Assembly: GCA_029721435.1 (NCBI GenBank)
Contig: CM056592.1
Span: forward strand, 33,429,611-33,493,610
Direction of reading: 5' to 3'
DNA length: 64,000 nt
Source of the DNA: Gymnothorax reevesii
Lineage: Eukaryota; Chordata; Actinopteri; Anguilliformes; Muraenidae
Under the pieces are notes generated by a model. The model ran no database searches and was not told the DNA's origin. It saw only the letters and a program-made list of their open reading frames with translations. This document shows, in pieces, positions 47,581 to 59,039 of this stretch (within the stretch, counting starts at the first letter, position 1; each line of letters starts with the position of its first letter). Both the position numbers and the translations under genes were made by a program.

Positions 47581-48942
47581 AATATATCTCCGTGTCCAAC
47601 AGTCGAATGGGTTCAATATAACTCCGTGTCCGACAGTCGATTATTGTTTTTAATTTCTTCAGATCTACTGACTCTTTTAAAAATTAAACGGGAATGTTTT
47701 GATAAGAGGGCTCAGTTCTTCAAGATGAGTACCGAGAATTTCAATCAATGCTTCTGTTTAAGCTCCGCTCAGTAAAGTGAGTCGACACTGGCGCGAGACA
47801 ATGTACAATGCCTCCGTGTCTGACAGCCAAAAAAAAAAGGAAAAGAGGACGATTAGAACAGATTGATAACGAAATAAAGAATGAAAAAGAAACTTTTTAA
47901 TAAGAAACAGAAAATCAAATGAACACTGCGATTAAGTAATTTGTGGGTCATCTTTTTTGGATGTTCTGTTAGTTGGTGGTATATTTCTATTCTTTATTTC
48001 GTTATAAATCTGTTCTCATATCAATACTTTTACTTTTTGCTGGCTGCTGGACATGGAGTATTTTGCATATCGCGTCGGACAGTCTTGATCGTGCATACGA
48101 TAATTTATTCACACTGTCAATGGTCATGGAATTGATTTGCTCTCTGATTGCAAGCACTATTTTATCTCTGCTGTGGAAATAAAGCGTGAATCTGTTCGAT
48201 CCATCTGACTAATTTTCAAAAGAGAGACTGAATAAAGACTGTTGTCTATAGAAGAAAACAGATGAATAAACAGACCCCTGTATTCGTGTCTTTGTATTCA
48301 CTTTGACTGTAATCGGTCGTGCGAAAAATGCGTTTCGCGTCGAGTGTGCAAGCGGCTTTACTTAGCATAGAACGCAAGCATTATATATGGGTTGGCTGAG
48401 AAAGATGTGAAGTCGTTAATTTGCATCACAGATTCAGCTGCGTTGATTAAGTCAGGTCAAGTTTCCATTACACGTGCCAACCGCCTTTGATCTGACATCA
48501 GGACAATCGATATAGTGTTAGTGCTTCCTTTATTTATTGCTTTGAAATGTGCTTGACAGTCAGTAAACCTGCCTGCGAGGTTTCGGTGATGTGTGCGCAC
48601 TGTGCGCCGGTCAGCCAAATTACCACTGCACAGAAATTAAACCAGGTTGGAGCTGGCGAGCTTTCTGCGCAACTTCAGCGGAGACTTTTTCAACGAAATT
48701 GTTACTGCGTCTTAATGAATATATGACACCTCCCCCTACTATGCCGCCACACCCATCTCAGCGCATGTCTTTCTACCAAATTACCGAAGTGGCTGCGCAC
48801 GGTGTTGCACCGCACGAAATTACCACTGTGCAGGGCTGCACTGAACAAAATCACCACGGCGTGGGCTGCACCACACGGAATTTCCACTGCGCAGGCTGCG
48901 CCATGCTGCCCCACCCTGTGTTGCACCAAGAAATTAGAGCCC

Positions 48943-49220
48943 TATGTGTCCTCTTACTTAAGTACGACTTAAATCATTCAAATTCAACATCCCTTACACA
49001 ATATTTCTTCATTTCATTAAGAAGTATTTCATGATCAATACTATTGAAACATTTGGAAATGTCAAGGAAATATACACCAGTATATAATATATCATCAATG
49101 ATTTGCAACCATTCATCAAAGATATTACGTAAACATGTGGTAGTAGAATGAAATTTTTTATATGCAGATTGATCCAAAGTTTAAAAAAAATCTTTACCGA
49201 TCAAGTAAGAGACAAATTGT
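48943..49220 (-). pseudogene. LINE reverse transcriptase, block A region
   Basis: The minus strand reads DQSAYKKFHSTTTCLRNI and then YFLDISKCFNSIDHEILL, matching reverse transcriptase block A (FLDLSKAFDTIDH), with its catalytic aspartate still present. It ends EFE, a stop, FKSYLSKRTH at the insertion junction. The upstream join to the next piece (near 49190) is broken by a stop and by an indel in a T run. Joining across the TAT duplication at 46368/48943 keeps the reading frame. Confidence 0.75.
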
Positions 49221-50060
49221 TATTGGACCTCTTTTTTCAAAAATTTTCCAATATGTCCCATGACAGAAATTGGTCTAAAATCGCAAGGATAAATGACATC
49301 CCCTTTTCGCTTATAAATAGGGGTGACACAAGCATATTTCCAATCTGAAGGGGCAACACCAGTACATAATGAAAGCCTGAAAATTTGTGTTACAGGCTCA
49401 ACAATTAAATGAGCACAAAGTCTCAGTAACTTAGAATCCAATTCCAATATGTCTAAAGAACTATGCAAGCCTAATGACACAAGAAGTTTATAAATATTCT
49501 CATTACCTATTTCATTAAATTTGAAATCATAAATACTTTCAGGACCTTTCCACGGAATATCATTATGATGTGGTAAATGACTAACAGTATTAATGCCAAC
49601 ATTTGCAAAAAAAAAAGTCATTAAGCTGGTCAGCAGTAAATGAACTTGGACATTCATCTTTAACAAGACTCTTACCAGACAATCTAGATAATTCGGTACA
49701 TACATTTTTTGAATTATGTTTGCCTTCAGCATAAAGATCTTCATAATACTTTTTCTTAGCATTCCCAATCAAAACATTGACTTTATTCTTATCAAATATA
49801 TACTCATTAATTTGATCAACATCACCACTCCGAGTAGCAAGTTTATGAAGATAATCTCTTCTATACATTACTTCAACAATACTACTGTCAATCCAAGGAT
49901 TATATCCATTTTTCATTCTGGAAACATGAATAGGTGCATACTTATCACCGATTTTAAGAAAGTCATTTTTGAAGAGAATCCATACATCATTAACATCTTG
50001 GCAATTGACAATACTGTTCAAAACAGTTGAATTACTAAACTCATTGAAAATATTTGCCAA
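49220..50060 (-). pseudogene. LINE ORF2, linker and start of reverse transcriptase
   Basis: The first part (50060-49600) reads an acidic, asparagine-rich linker typical of the region between endonuclease and polymerase, ending FTADQLNDFF. An extra base in an A/T homopolymer near 49605-49615 shifts the frame. The next part (to 49220) carries GVAPSDWKYACVTPIYKRKG followed by FRPISVMGHIGKFLKK, the conserved entry to the polymerase domain (WKxAxVTPIYKKGD ... RPISV). Order and spacing match CR1/L2-type LINEs. Apart from the homopolymer indel this stretch is open, so decay is moderate. Confidence 0.8.
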
Positions 50061-50089
50061 ATTTAAGTTTTTGTTGCATCTATACTTGA

Positions 50090-50760
50090 TTTCATTCTGC
50101 CGTTGCTGTTGTGAATCTTTGGTTCACACTTGGCTATTACAGTATGGATAAAATAATGATCACTCATGGTGATCTGACAAGCACCAATACTTTTGTGAAT
50201 CTCAGGACTGGATGTAAATATGACTTCAGTAAGTGACCTAGTATTTTCAGTAACTCTGGTGTAATCACATATTAACTGAGTTAAACCATTGAGATTTTCG
50301 GTTGTATGTAGGGCATTGAATGAGGCTCAGCCTGAATAAAATTGATATTGAGATCACCAGTGACAACAATCATTTATCTTCAGAGCAGGCTTTTTCAAGA
50401 ATGTCAAGCGTGCATTCAGAATAAAGTGCATTGGCTGAAGGAGGCCTGCACATCGAACATAATAGTAACTGTCTATTCCTGACATAAATTTGAATCCATA
50501 GGCACCTGATATTAACTGTGCTCTCCCCTTCAAGGCTCCATAACACTGTTCCTGTGTTACCATCAATAAACCCTATGATTGGATTGTATTCCGGACTTCA
50601 TTCATGGTCTGGATCATAACATACTCATCAAACGAGGTTGACTCAACTTCGTTAGCAATACTGCCACCACATGTTGGGCCTCTATTATACCCACAAGAGG
50701 AAGGAATACATGAAAGTGACCTTACTTATTTTCATTAGGGTGCTCATTTTATTTTATGGA
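50090..50760 (-). pseudogene. LINE endonuclease region
   Basis: The minus strand gives, in several frames, RPPSANALYSECTLDILEKA, VVTGDLNINF and SDHYFIHTV. These correspond to the apurinic endonuclease signatures of non-LTR elements (GDFN/GDLN and the catalytic SDH near the C-terminus). A premature stop and frame changes lie between them. Upstream of about 50760 homology can no longer be followed. Confidence 0.6.
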
Positions 50761-50769
50761 CATCAATTT

Positions 50770-52190
50770 GAATTGGACATCAATTATATTAATTACATTA
50801 TTCATAATATTAAAGAAAGTACTGTCATACTTTTTTTAGTATCATAAATAATGCAATTTATGTTCTTTTAAAATTATATCAAATGCATTGCAGGAGTTAA
50901 AGGAACTATTAACTGCATACTGTACCAGTGTATACTGGATGCCACACTACATAGTGGTGAACTGTTTATTAGCCAACATGTTATCAGGATCACCTGGGTC
51001 TTGCCACTGCTTGCATTGCATTGTGGGATACATCATACTACAAAGGTGTAGCTGCGCAGCACTGTGTAATTTGGCAGTTGTATTGCGCAATTCAAATATC
51101 TTTGACTTGCTGGTAAATTTTATGCTGTGTTGACATGGTCTTTCTAATATCTCCTGTGTTATCTTGTACCAAAGCGCAATTAGGCGTTGGGAAGAAAAAA
51201 ATCACCTTTTAGAATAGAATTAAAATTTTTTAAATTGGCATTTGAGTACTGGGCAGTTCTCATTTTGACAGCAACGGGCACAGCATTTGAATCACGTAGA
51301 TCGCAGATGCACGCAACTTTCAGAGGAAGATGTCTCCGATACTTCTCGCCAGTCCCTGAAGGAACACTTTTTGTGACTGTTTTTTTTTTTTTGAGCAAGT
51401 ACAGTATGTAGTTTAAACAACAATAATTCACAAACTTTTTCTGCAACAGCTGTTAGGCTGTGACAGTCATTGTTTATAATAAATTAGCAAACAAATGAAC
51501 GCAGCTTGGTCATAGTATTTTTACATGTCATCTCAAAAAAAAAAAAAACAACATTTATATGAAGAAAAGTACACACATAGTAATGGGACTAAATTGCTAA
51601 ATCCCCCGTCATTTTTTGTCTTTTCAGTGGGTGTGACCCAACTCAACAGCTGAGAGTTCTATGGCCAATCAGAGTATAATTAAAGCTTATCAATCACTTC
51701 ATGCCAACAGTCTGCAACGGTGATGAGAGTGTTATCAACATATGGCCGCAGTTTCTATGCTAGGCGAATTGAACTTCCAAGTTCGCATTAATACAAGGTG
51801 TGGTCACTGTAAATAAAGGATAAAACTACATATACACAGCAAATTGTTCCTGCTTGGCTGGAAAAGTTGTGTTTGTACTGAACACTGTCACAGATCAAAA
51901 ATTTTTCAGGCCACTGAAATAGGTAGCCTGTAAGTTAGTTTGTTGAATCTTAGTTAATGAGACTTAGCATGTAGTGGCTATACTGTGACTGCCCTGTATG
52001 CACTTTTACAAAGAAACAAATACAGTAGTTGTCAATAGTTGTTTCCTCTAAACATTTGTGTTTTCCGTACTATTTCAAGCCTGGGTTAATGCCACAGTCA
52101 GGCAGCAGTGCTGATGTTTAAAGTTGAGCTATATGTGATGTTGAGCAGCAGAGAAGGCAGGCACATCAATGGTCTCAAAATTATTTTATT
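50770..52190. other. Gene-free stretch
   Basis: No exon, RNA gene or transposon terminus recognised. A T run lies at 51380-51392 and an A run at 51535-51548. Confidence 0.4.
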
Positions 52191-52199
52191 GGATGTAAC

Positions 52200-52642
52200 T
52201 GTGATAGCTGCTGACGGTGGACGTCAAGAGCAACGGCAAAATATTAAAAGAAGGCAAACCTCACAGTGTGGAGAGAAACGAAACAGATAAAAATAACGAG
52301 GCTCGCGCTACTTACGGACCAGGCGCCGTCCGTGGTAGAAAATAAGCGAGCTCGAGGAAAACAAAAGAAAAGGGAAATAAATCAAAGATTCCCATACTCA
52401 CTCACACTGATCCTGTTATGCAGCTAAGTCCCTAACAATAATCTCACAAGAGTCCTTACCAGCTAAAGCGCCATAGATGAACTGACACTCAAGCAACGGG
52501 AGCGAGGCAAAACAGGAGCTTAAATAGAGTCCAGGCAACGCCCCCAATCAATGCCAGCTGGCCCAGGAATCCGATAGGGAGCAAAACGATGTTGTCCCAG
52601 ACGAGAGCCCCAAACAGCTCTCAAAGCTCCCAAACCATGACA
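52200..52642 (-). mobile_element. Solo LTR A, 443 bp
   Basis: On the minus strand it starts TGTCATGGTTTGGGAGC and ends at 52200 with CA. The flanks are GTAAC and GTATC, a 5-base duplication with one change. It aligns end to end with 55718-56162. Shared blocks are GGCGAGCTCG-like and CGCCGTCCGTGGTAGAAAA, AAAGAAAAGGGAAATAAA, TATCCTGTTATGCAGCTAAG-like, GAGCTTAAATAGAGTCC and CCAGCTGGCCCAGGAATCCG. The inverse of GAGCTTAAATAG is the TATA-like CTATTTAAGCTC. No internal genes adjoin. Confidence 0.8.
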
Positions 52643-53279
52643 GTATCCTGAAGAATGAAAAAATTATTTGAGTCCCTGCCATAGCAATTCAGACATTCAA
52701 CAGCACGACATGACGTGTTAATGTTGAAAATACCTTTATGTACCGACTGTCTCGCTTCTCTTGCTCATTTATGCCTGTCTTTTTTGGTGCAACTTCAATG
52801 TGTGATGCGATTTGTGTTGTTGGCAAACTATTGGTTTACTCCTTGTTGAGTGAAGCAAATGCAGGCACATGCCTTATAACAGAAATTACAGTTCCAAATT
52901 GAGTGGGCTGAATGAGTAATATGCAGAAAACAGATGGCTGTTGAGCCTCCATTTATGTTGTTACCAGGGCTGCATTAATGCAAGGGCTTACCGGGGCTGA
53001 AGCCCAGGGGCCCGACGCGTGAAAGGGCCCATCGCTAGGATCGGGATGAAAACAATCATCAGCAGAAATACAAAATAAGGTTTATACAGTGCTCTGATTG
53101 TTGTTTGTGTTGGGCCTGCCCTGGAACGGGCCGAGGTGCAAAAATATTTTGCATAAATAAAAGACACTGTGATTGGTTAATGGACGACGTGTGTGCCTAT
53201 TGTTACTGTCCAATGAATGGGTCATTGAATTTTAACTATACAAATAGGCTACAGCTGTTACCTTGCTCCTGGAGTGGAA

Positions 53280-53400
53280 ATTTAAGACAAAAGACACTAA
53301 AACGGAGAAAGAAATGTGACAGCGGAGCTCAAAAATGCACAAATCAACTTGAGAAATTGCTGAGGGAGTCCCAGCTTTTAAGAAAAGTCATTGTCTACAG
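53280..53400 (+). pseudogene. Possible hAT transposase N-terminus, trace
   Basis: One plus frame reads KRRKKCDSGAQKCTNQLEKL, resembling the basic K-SGAQK-RK start of hAT transposases and the related host zinc-finger proteins. It lies about 320 bases inside the left end of the hAT-like element, a plausible position. The similarity is short and the rest of the protein is absent. Confidence 0.3.
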
Positions 53401-53539
53401 ACATTACCAAATTGTCACATTTCCATCTGTATCTCACATAACTAAACAAATCTCAAATAAAGCTTTCACAGAATGAGTCTACCTACATAAGTAATAAAAA
53501 TAAATAAAAAGTCCCACCCTGACTAGTAGTAAGAAGAGG

Positions 53540-53935
53540 TCAGGGGAACACCAGATGCAGGATCCAGAAGTGTTTAATAAACACAAAACAGACACACCAG
53601 AAATAAAACACCGTGCTCATGCACTGAACAAATGGGAAAACTAAGGCACACTGCCCAAGGCAGGGGGAAACAGAAATACTCACTCCAAGAGTGGATAAAC
53701 TACAAAAACTGAACCTAACTAAATTGACAGACACACTGGGAGACTTAAACAAGGGGCAGACCAGACGAGGGCGCACCAAAATACAAGACTCGGGAATCAT
53801 ACAAAGGAAATACTCAGAAAGCACACGGAGCTGCATTTTCGCCATGCAGATCTGAGTCATAACACAAGGCTCTGTCTGATGGCTGCCCCCCTCTCTGCCA
53901 CATATATAGTCACGAGAGGAGGTGGGATTTCGAAT
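53540..53935 (-). mobile_element. LTR-like segment, minus strand
   Basis: On the minus strand there is a TATA-like GACTATATATGTGGC near 53910 and a pyrimidine-rich body. A TTATTAAACAC signal near 53575 and 'TGGATCCTGCATCTGGTG' follow. This is the promoter-to-polyadenylation layout of an LTR. Exact ends and a target duplication were not found. It lies inside the hAT-like relic. Confidence 0.45.
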
Positions 53936-55717
53936 GCAATTACAACTGGAAACAGAAACACATTAATAAACAATTACACCAGAACCGGGTTAATAATAAT
54001 GACTCGAGACAAGACGCTGAGGCCATCAATCAAGCTGGACAGTTTAGATTAAGGTAATCTAAATGTGACGAGTAAAAAGCACCACAAGAGAAGCGAAGGA
54101 AAGCGCAGCTTTTAAAACAGTTTATCAGGGACAGCTTGGGCAGAATTTACTAAAGCCAGAAACACACACACTCGCCAATGAGTTAATTAAGGTTAATACT
54201 GCGTGACAAAATATTTACAATCACCCTCAAATAAGTGCTGGTTAGTATGGGGTTACTAATTATCCTATCAGACAACGCGTACACTCAGAGTTTTGCGAGA
54301 CCCAGAATTAAACACAGGTGGAAGCAATGAATGAAATACCAGAGCCGAAACCGAAAGAGGAAACGTGATTGGACAACGAGACGCAAGCATGGTGAAGGCT
54401 GTCACGCGACATCAAAAATATTTACAGTCCCTTGAGATGAGGTTTCTTGGTGATGTTCCGGGTGAGGAAAATGCTCCAACACAGGCAAAAATCCACAAAA
54501 AAGCTTCACAGGTCTTTGAAAAGAGTGAAAGGTCTGGTCATATGTGTCTTTCTCCTTGCAATTTCTCCTACTACTTTACTCTCTCAATTTTTCTCCTTAT
54601 ATACTCTTTGCAGACCCCTCCCACCTTTTAGACTTCTTTTTTAATTCTCAGGGACTTTCCATCTCAGACATGCCCAGGACATGCCCAAAGCCAGCTCCAG
54701 TCTGGACTTAACAAAAAAAGGTCAATACTGCCATTTAGTGGCTTCTTTTCACATTACAACCTGGTTTTGAAATAGGCGAATACATTCTCTGTTCGTTTCT
54801 TCAACTTTTCATGATATAAGTGCACAACAAATCAAGCCAACTGTAAGCGTTCGATTTCATACGCTGATCATGCTTTCTTAGTGAAATCCAGCAATATTCA
54901 TATCAATGTAGGTGTCAATTTAATAATTTTGATATTATTTATTTGGCGGGGGGTTGGGCAGATGAGATGTCCATGCCCTGTTCAGTTAAGTTACAATGAA
55001 AAATCCTTATTAACAAGGGAATTTGGTGATTCTGCAACTCTGAGAAGGAAGATGACGATACTAAATAATTCAAAAAACGTATGATGTGATTTTAGAAAGC
55101 AAATCCTTGATTTTTATGGTTTGCAAATTTTGTTTGCCATTAGTAAATAAAAAATTGCACTTAATGATCAGAGTGAAAACACGTGTTATAGAGGCTAATT
55201 TGCACTGATATAAATACAGATGTGCCTTGAGATTTTGGCTTGCCCTTTAGTATCCTTTGGGTACAAGACGTTTGACAACCACTGCGCTAAACAGTCAGTG
55301 CCTGTTGGCAGTGCGGGCTTCTATCTCCATCGCTGATCGGAGACGAGGATATATCGCTGTTAGAAGAAAAACTTGCTGGGTGAAAAGCTCATTAATGCTG
55401 ATGTCCATGCATGCTTAACACTGGGATATTGCGTGTTGCTAAGGGCCGAATACAGAGCGTCAACCAGCCTGTCAAAAATTATCTTCTCGCAATGCTGGTT
55501 CAAAAATGCCCAAAGTGGCGTTTTTTCCATTTTGCAATTGTTGTGAGTAGATAAAATGATGCAGGCAAGCTGTACGCGTTGTGTATTAGTTTTCGGAAAT
55601 TCATGCACACTTTTATTGTGACCGTTCAGAATTATTCGGCAGGGTGCTTATTCTCAGCTGTTATAGAGTGCGTGTTTGCTTGCGTGTATGAGTGCACAAA
55701 TGTGTGCGTTATGTGTC

Positions 55718-56162
55718 TGTGATGGGCGTTGGTAGGAACACGCCAAGAGCAGTGGCCAAAATAAAAGGAAAAACCAACAGAGGGCTGAGAGACTTAAACA
55801 GATAGAAATCACGAGACTCGCGCTACCAAGGGACCTGACGCCGTCCGTGGTAGAAAACAGGCGAGCTCGAAAAAAAGAACAAAAGAAAAGGGAAATAAAA
55901 CAAAGATTCCCTTACTCACTAACACTTATCCTGTTATGCAGCTAAGATCCTGACAATACTCTCTCTCAAAGGACCTTACCGGCTGAAGCGCCAAGGAGAC
56001 AATGACACTAGCAACACGAGCGAGGCAGAACAGGAGCTTAAATAGAGTCCGGGTAACGCCCCCAATTAATGCCAGCTGGCCCAGGAATCCGATGGCGAGC
56101 AAAATGATATCGTCCCGGACAAGAGTAACAAAAGGAGCTCTCAAAGCTCCAAAATCATGACA
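55718..56162 (-). mobile_element. Solo LTR B, 445 bp
   Basis: On the minus strand it starts TGTCATGATTTTGGAGC and ends 'CCAACGCCCATCACA'. It is flanked by a perfect 5-base duplication GTGTC (55713-55717 and 56163-56167). It is the sister of solo LTR A at 52200-52642 and lies in the same orientation. Because each has its own duplication, they are two separate insertions and not the two ends of one provirus. Confidence 0.85.
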
Positions 56163-56494
56163 GTGTCAAAGAGACGCATATTGTCCTACTGATAGCCAGT
56201 CTTTATTCTTTTTGGTGATGCAATTTCTGCATAATTTTATTGAATATTTGTAAGCCTCTCTATGATAAAAGTATTTTGTGCTGTAAGAGTCATGAATTGA
56301 AACTGCAGTTACAAGTGATTGTTGATGCATTATTGCATAGAAAGTAAGCAGGGCTGATGTTGTGTAGATGGGACAGGTCAGTAGTGTAATTGCGATGGTA
56401 CTTAGCGCGGTGATGATTTTGGGGGAGGGGGTGGGTCTTGAAAAAGTGGTAACCCCGGGGCCCTTGATTCTTTAATGCGGCCCTGGTTGTACTT

Positions 56495-57540
56495 GACAAG
56501 TTTTTAACATTCTTCAACCATGCCCATTTTTCATGCACCTGTGGTAGGGTGAAGTTGCCTGTGAGAAGAAGTACACAGGGTCCATAATGAAGTCACATTA
56601 TCACCAATACCAAATGTGTGCCTGAATGACACATTCAGTTTTCATCTATGATACAGTGCAACACGACACAATCATGATGCAACGTCGATATTAATGTCTT
56701 CAATTATGTGACTCATTATTCGGTCTGTTGGCACCTTCTGGTGGAATCAGAAATAGGTTGTGCTTCATGTTCGATCTGGTCCTCGCAGATTATTTGCAGC
56801 CAGCCTAATATTTCAGGAAAATCGCCTCGCGCAACCTCATTATTGCACAGTTCCCTTCATGAAAGAATATGCAGCCACATCCATTCAATCTGAGTTATCT
56901 AATGTATACAGTGCAAGTTAAAGTTTTTATTTTGTCTGCACCGTTTCTGAAGTGGAAAAAAAAGCCTTGTTTGCCTTGAAATAATATTTATTTATTCATT
57001 CAAAAAGGTGCATAGGAAGGGCTATTTAAATGGTATAAATAATTTAACATGTATTCTTCGCTTATCCAGAGTCATATTAAAATGTCCCATCCAAGGGCCT
57101 GTTGTAATCTGGAATTCAATCAACCATTACTGGCAGACTGCTTTTGACTCGACCTTAGCAAATGAAATGCCCCAATATGGCTTTTCCTGACTTTTTCAAA
57201 ATGGCATGACAGGAGCAAATCATTCTCTCTCAATTTATGATGACATGAAAGAGAAAATAAGGTTTTAAGCCTTCAAATAACTGGTGATCTCATTAATAAT
57301 TTGTATTCAGTATTCATTATACAGCAAACGGATAATTCTGCTTTGGAAGACTGATCTGTCAACCTGAATCCCCCACATTTCCATCCTGTAGCGATGCTCA
57401 TGTGCCTTGAAATAGTATCACTTTCGCAGATAGAAAAAATATCACATTCATAGTGTACTAGGAAATTAAAGTTTCAATATCTTAGCGAGTCACAAACATA
57501 GCAATAAATTTCAGGCACTCCTGCATCAGGCAAAACTATT
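56495..57540. other. Gene-free stretch
   Basis: No exon or mobile element recognised. Confidence 0.4.
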
Positions 57541-57544
57541 CTTT

Positions 57545-58085
57545 AATATCAAAAGCCCTTTTTTAAAAAAAAATGGCTATAAAAGACCAACCGGTTTCAA
57601 CCTTTTACGTCTTCATCAGGGTGCAAAAGCTGGAACAACTCTCCAGTTAACATTTTATAAACTTGATTAGGGGTGCCGCCCAATGTAGCTAAATTGATGA
57701 GTAATTGCAGGTGGAGGCAGTTATGACTGACACAGAACAACCATGCCTATGATGTTTACTCAAAAATTCCCAGTAAAAAACAAAAAACATTACAAGACCA
57801 CGATAAGCTAAACATCCATCACAATGACGATAGATTTACCAGAAGTACATTTGCAAATGATGATGTCTAATTTAGCATAGTATGGGTTTATATTATCATT
57901 AAAAAGGTCGCAATCAATGTTCTCATTTAAACCTAGGTATACCAATGCATCCAGTTTAAAAATCTAAAAGTCTCTCCTTGAGGAAGTCTACGTAAACTAT
58001 TACCACCCCTGATGGAGGTCTTTGATTCCAAACCCCTAACCTTCAATAAAGAGTCTCAACAATGTCAATTTAGTTCAGGGTCCAA
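57545..58085 (-). mobile_element. Probable Penelope-like retroelement remnant
   Basis: On the minus strand, fragments read LPQGETFRF-type residues, then FKLDALVYLGLNENIDCDLF. That resembles the RExxWIxxLxTLxPxGLNE block between reverse transcriptase and GIY-YIG endonuclease in Penelope-like elements. Downstream on the same strand (about 57640-57570), 'GAAGACGTAAAAGGTTGAAA' and 'CCGGTTGGTC' have the look of the characteristic end of such elements. The reading frame is broken and neither domain is complete. Confidence 0.45.
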
Positions 58086-58225
58086 AGCTTGGATATTTGG
58101 TGCTTCAATGTTTCATTGGTTTAAAGTGTAATATAATACATCATTTGTAGCTTCCTTACAAAAGAGGGAGACAAATTACAGCCCGATGCACTGACCAATT
58201 TCCTCTTTGAGATGTGAAACCGCAG

Positions 58226-58543
58226 TTAATCTGGCTGAGAGGTTGTCTTGAGGAACGACCAGCAAATCCACCCACTGCTCATGGTGACTCATCCCAGGTC
58301 CTCAGACAGCCTCTGGTCATCTCCTCTCAAGGCTACATCAACCCTCCCTCGTCTAGCTCTCCAGCCTCCAGCATCAATCATCTAAACCATTGCCTGCGTC
58401 ATCTCCCTCCTCCAGGTACCGATATCAGAGCGAGTCGAAATCGAAACCTTGATGCTGGTCTTTCAGGCAAATGGACAGAACTATTACATCATCAAAAATA
58501 CAGCAGACAGAACTGCCAGATCTGTTCATTCTTTGCCCTCTTG
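58226..58543 (+). CDS. Candidate coding exon, protein not recognised
   Basis: A 318-bp segment, exactly 106 codons without a stop, is bounded by an acceptor (AAACCGCAG up to 58225) and a consensus donor (CTCTTG then GTGAGT at 58544). Both phases are 0. The peptide begins LIWLRGCLEERP and has a serine/proline-rich middle (YINPPSSSSPASS). It continues RHLPPPGTDIRASRNRNLDA and ends KYSRQNCQICSFFALL. Mixed codon use and a balanced residue composition look like real protein. I do not recognise the family. The hydrophobic end could open a short membrane segment together with the next exon. The frame is closed by a TGA at 58208, so the exon must start downstream of that, in agreement with the acceptor. 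It could instead be a chance open frame in unannotated repeat DNA. Confidence 0.4.
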
Positions 58544-59013
58544 GTGAGTAACATCACTGTCCAGTTTCTGGACTGACAGTTTGTCCATATCTCATTGGAC
58601 TTTCATATCATTATTTTAAAAGCTACAAAAATACCCTGTTTGTTTTTATTTTACATTTCAAAATCTTTGAAGCGCTGATATTGAGTTCCCGTTTTCTTTA
58701 AGAAAACGAACTCACTGGCTTCCGAGCAGCCATTTGTACCAGCTCTCTCAAATCACTTATATGTACAATATAAAATACCTGACAATGTTCGACTTTTTTA
58801 CTCCCCCGTGACCTTTTCCAGGTATTATTTTAACATTTAATCCTGTTCATGAACTCAAAAGGCCTGTGCTTGCCTTACTGTCGTCTCGCACTAAATTGCC
58901 AGAACAAAGTACATTAGGTGGCCACTGAGTGTTGTAACATAACACAAACAAACACTGTCAGACTTTTTTTCTCTCTTTTTTTTGCCACCATCATGTACTT
59001 GTCCTTCTTTCAG

Positions 59014-59039
59014 ATCTATGGACTCGTATATTGGAAGAG
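59014..59039 (+). CDS. Candidate 26-nt microexon
   Basis: A long pyrimidine tract ending TGTCCTTCTTTCAG precedes 26 bases, followed by the donor GTGAGC at 59040. The exon continues the phase-0 frame of the preceding exon (58226-58543) as IYGLVYWK plus two bases. With the end of that exon this gives a run of mostly hydrophobic residues (about FFALLIYGLVYW). The splice-site quality is good, but very short exons are easy to propose by chance. Confidence 0.35.

Larger units (their letters stand above)
46371..48942. mobile_element. Harbinger-like DNA transposon, 2572 bp, no transposase seen
   Basis: The ends are inverse of each other (left GGGCTCTAAATTCGTAG, right ending AAGAAATTAGAGCCC) and are flanked by a TAT duplication (46368-46370 and 48943-48945). 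Removing the element and one TAT restores the LINE reading frame, which fixes the borders well. A 3-base duplication with GGG ends suggests the PIF/Harbinger superfamily. No Harbinger transposase or Myb-like frame was seen inside. Sub-terminal sequence on the right (48590-48930) is GC-rich and built of imperfect repeats. Two Tc1-derived insertions lie within it. Confidence 0.75.
45320..50760 (-). mobile_element. LINE (CR1/L2-like), split by a DNA transposon
   Basis: Minus-strand pieces fit one non-LTR retrotransposon in correct order: endonuclease (about 50760-50090), spacer and reverse transcriptase (50060-48943 and 46367-46230), a C-terminal part and a 3' tail near 45320 containing TAAATAAATAAATGGC. 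The span includes the 2572-bp insertion at 46371-48942 and a (TA)n microsatellite at 45947-45981. Stops, frameshifts and a ruined catalytic motif show it is dead. The 5' end is undefined. Confidence 0.8.
52965..56485. mobile_element. hAT-like transposon relic, 3521 bp, with nested LTRs
   Basis: The left end CAGGGCTGCATTAATGC and the inverse of the right end CAGGGCCGCATTAAAG match, and both sides share a GC-rich inner block (GGCTTACCGGGGC against GGGCCCCGGGGTT). Flanks GTTGTTAC and GTTGTACT resemble an 8-base duplication with one shift. CAGGG ends and 8-base duplications are characteristic of the hAT superfamily. Much of the present length is foreign: a minus-strand LTR-like segment near 53540-53935 and solo LTR B at 55718-56162. 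No catalytic hAT region was recognised. Confidence 0.6.

Noticed and set aside
48591..49034. 147-codon plus-strand frame with repeated CTEQNHHG/CTTRNFHC motifs
   Set aside because: It reads across subterminal repeats of the Harbinger-like element into antisense LINE sequence; the repetition comes from the DNA repeats.
52200..56162. A provirus bounded by two LTRs
   Set aside because: Each LTR has its own target duplication, and the intervening 3 kb holds hAT-like ends and other LTR material, not gag-pol.
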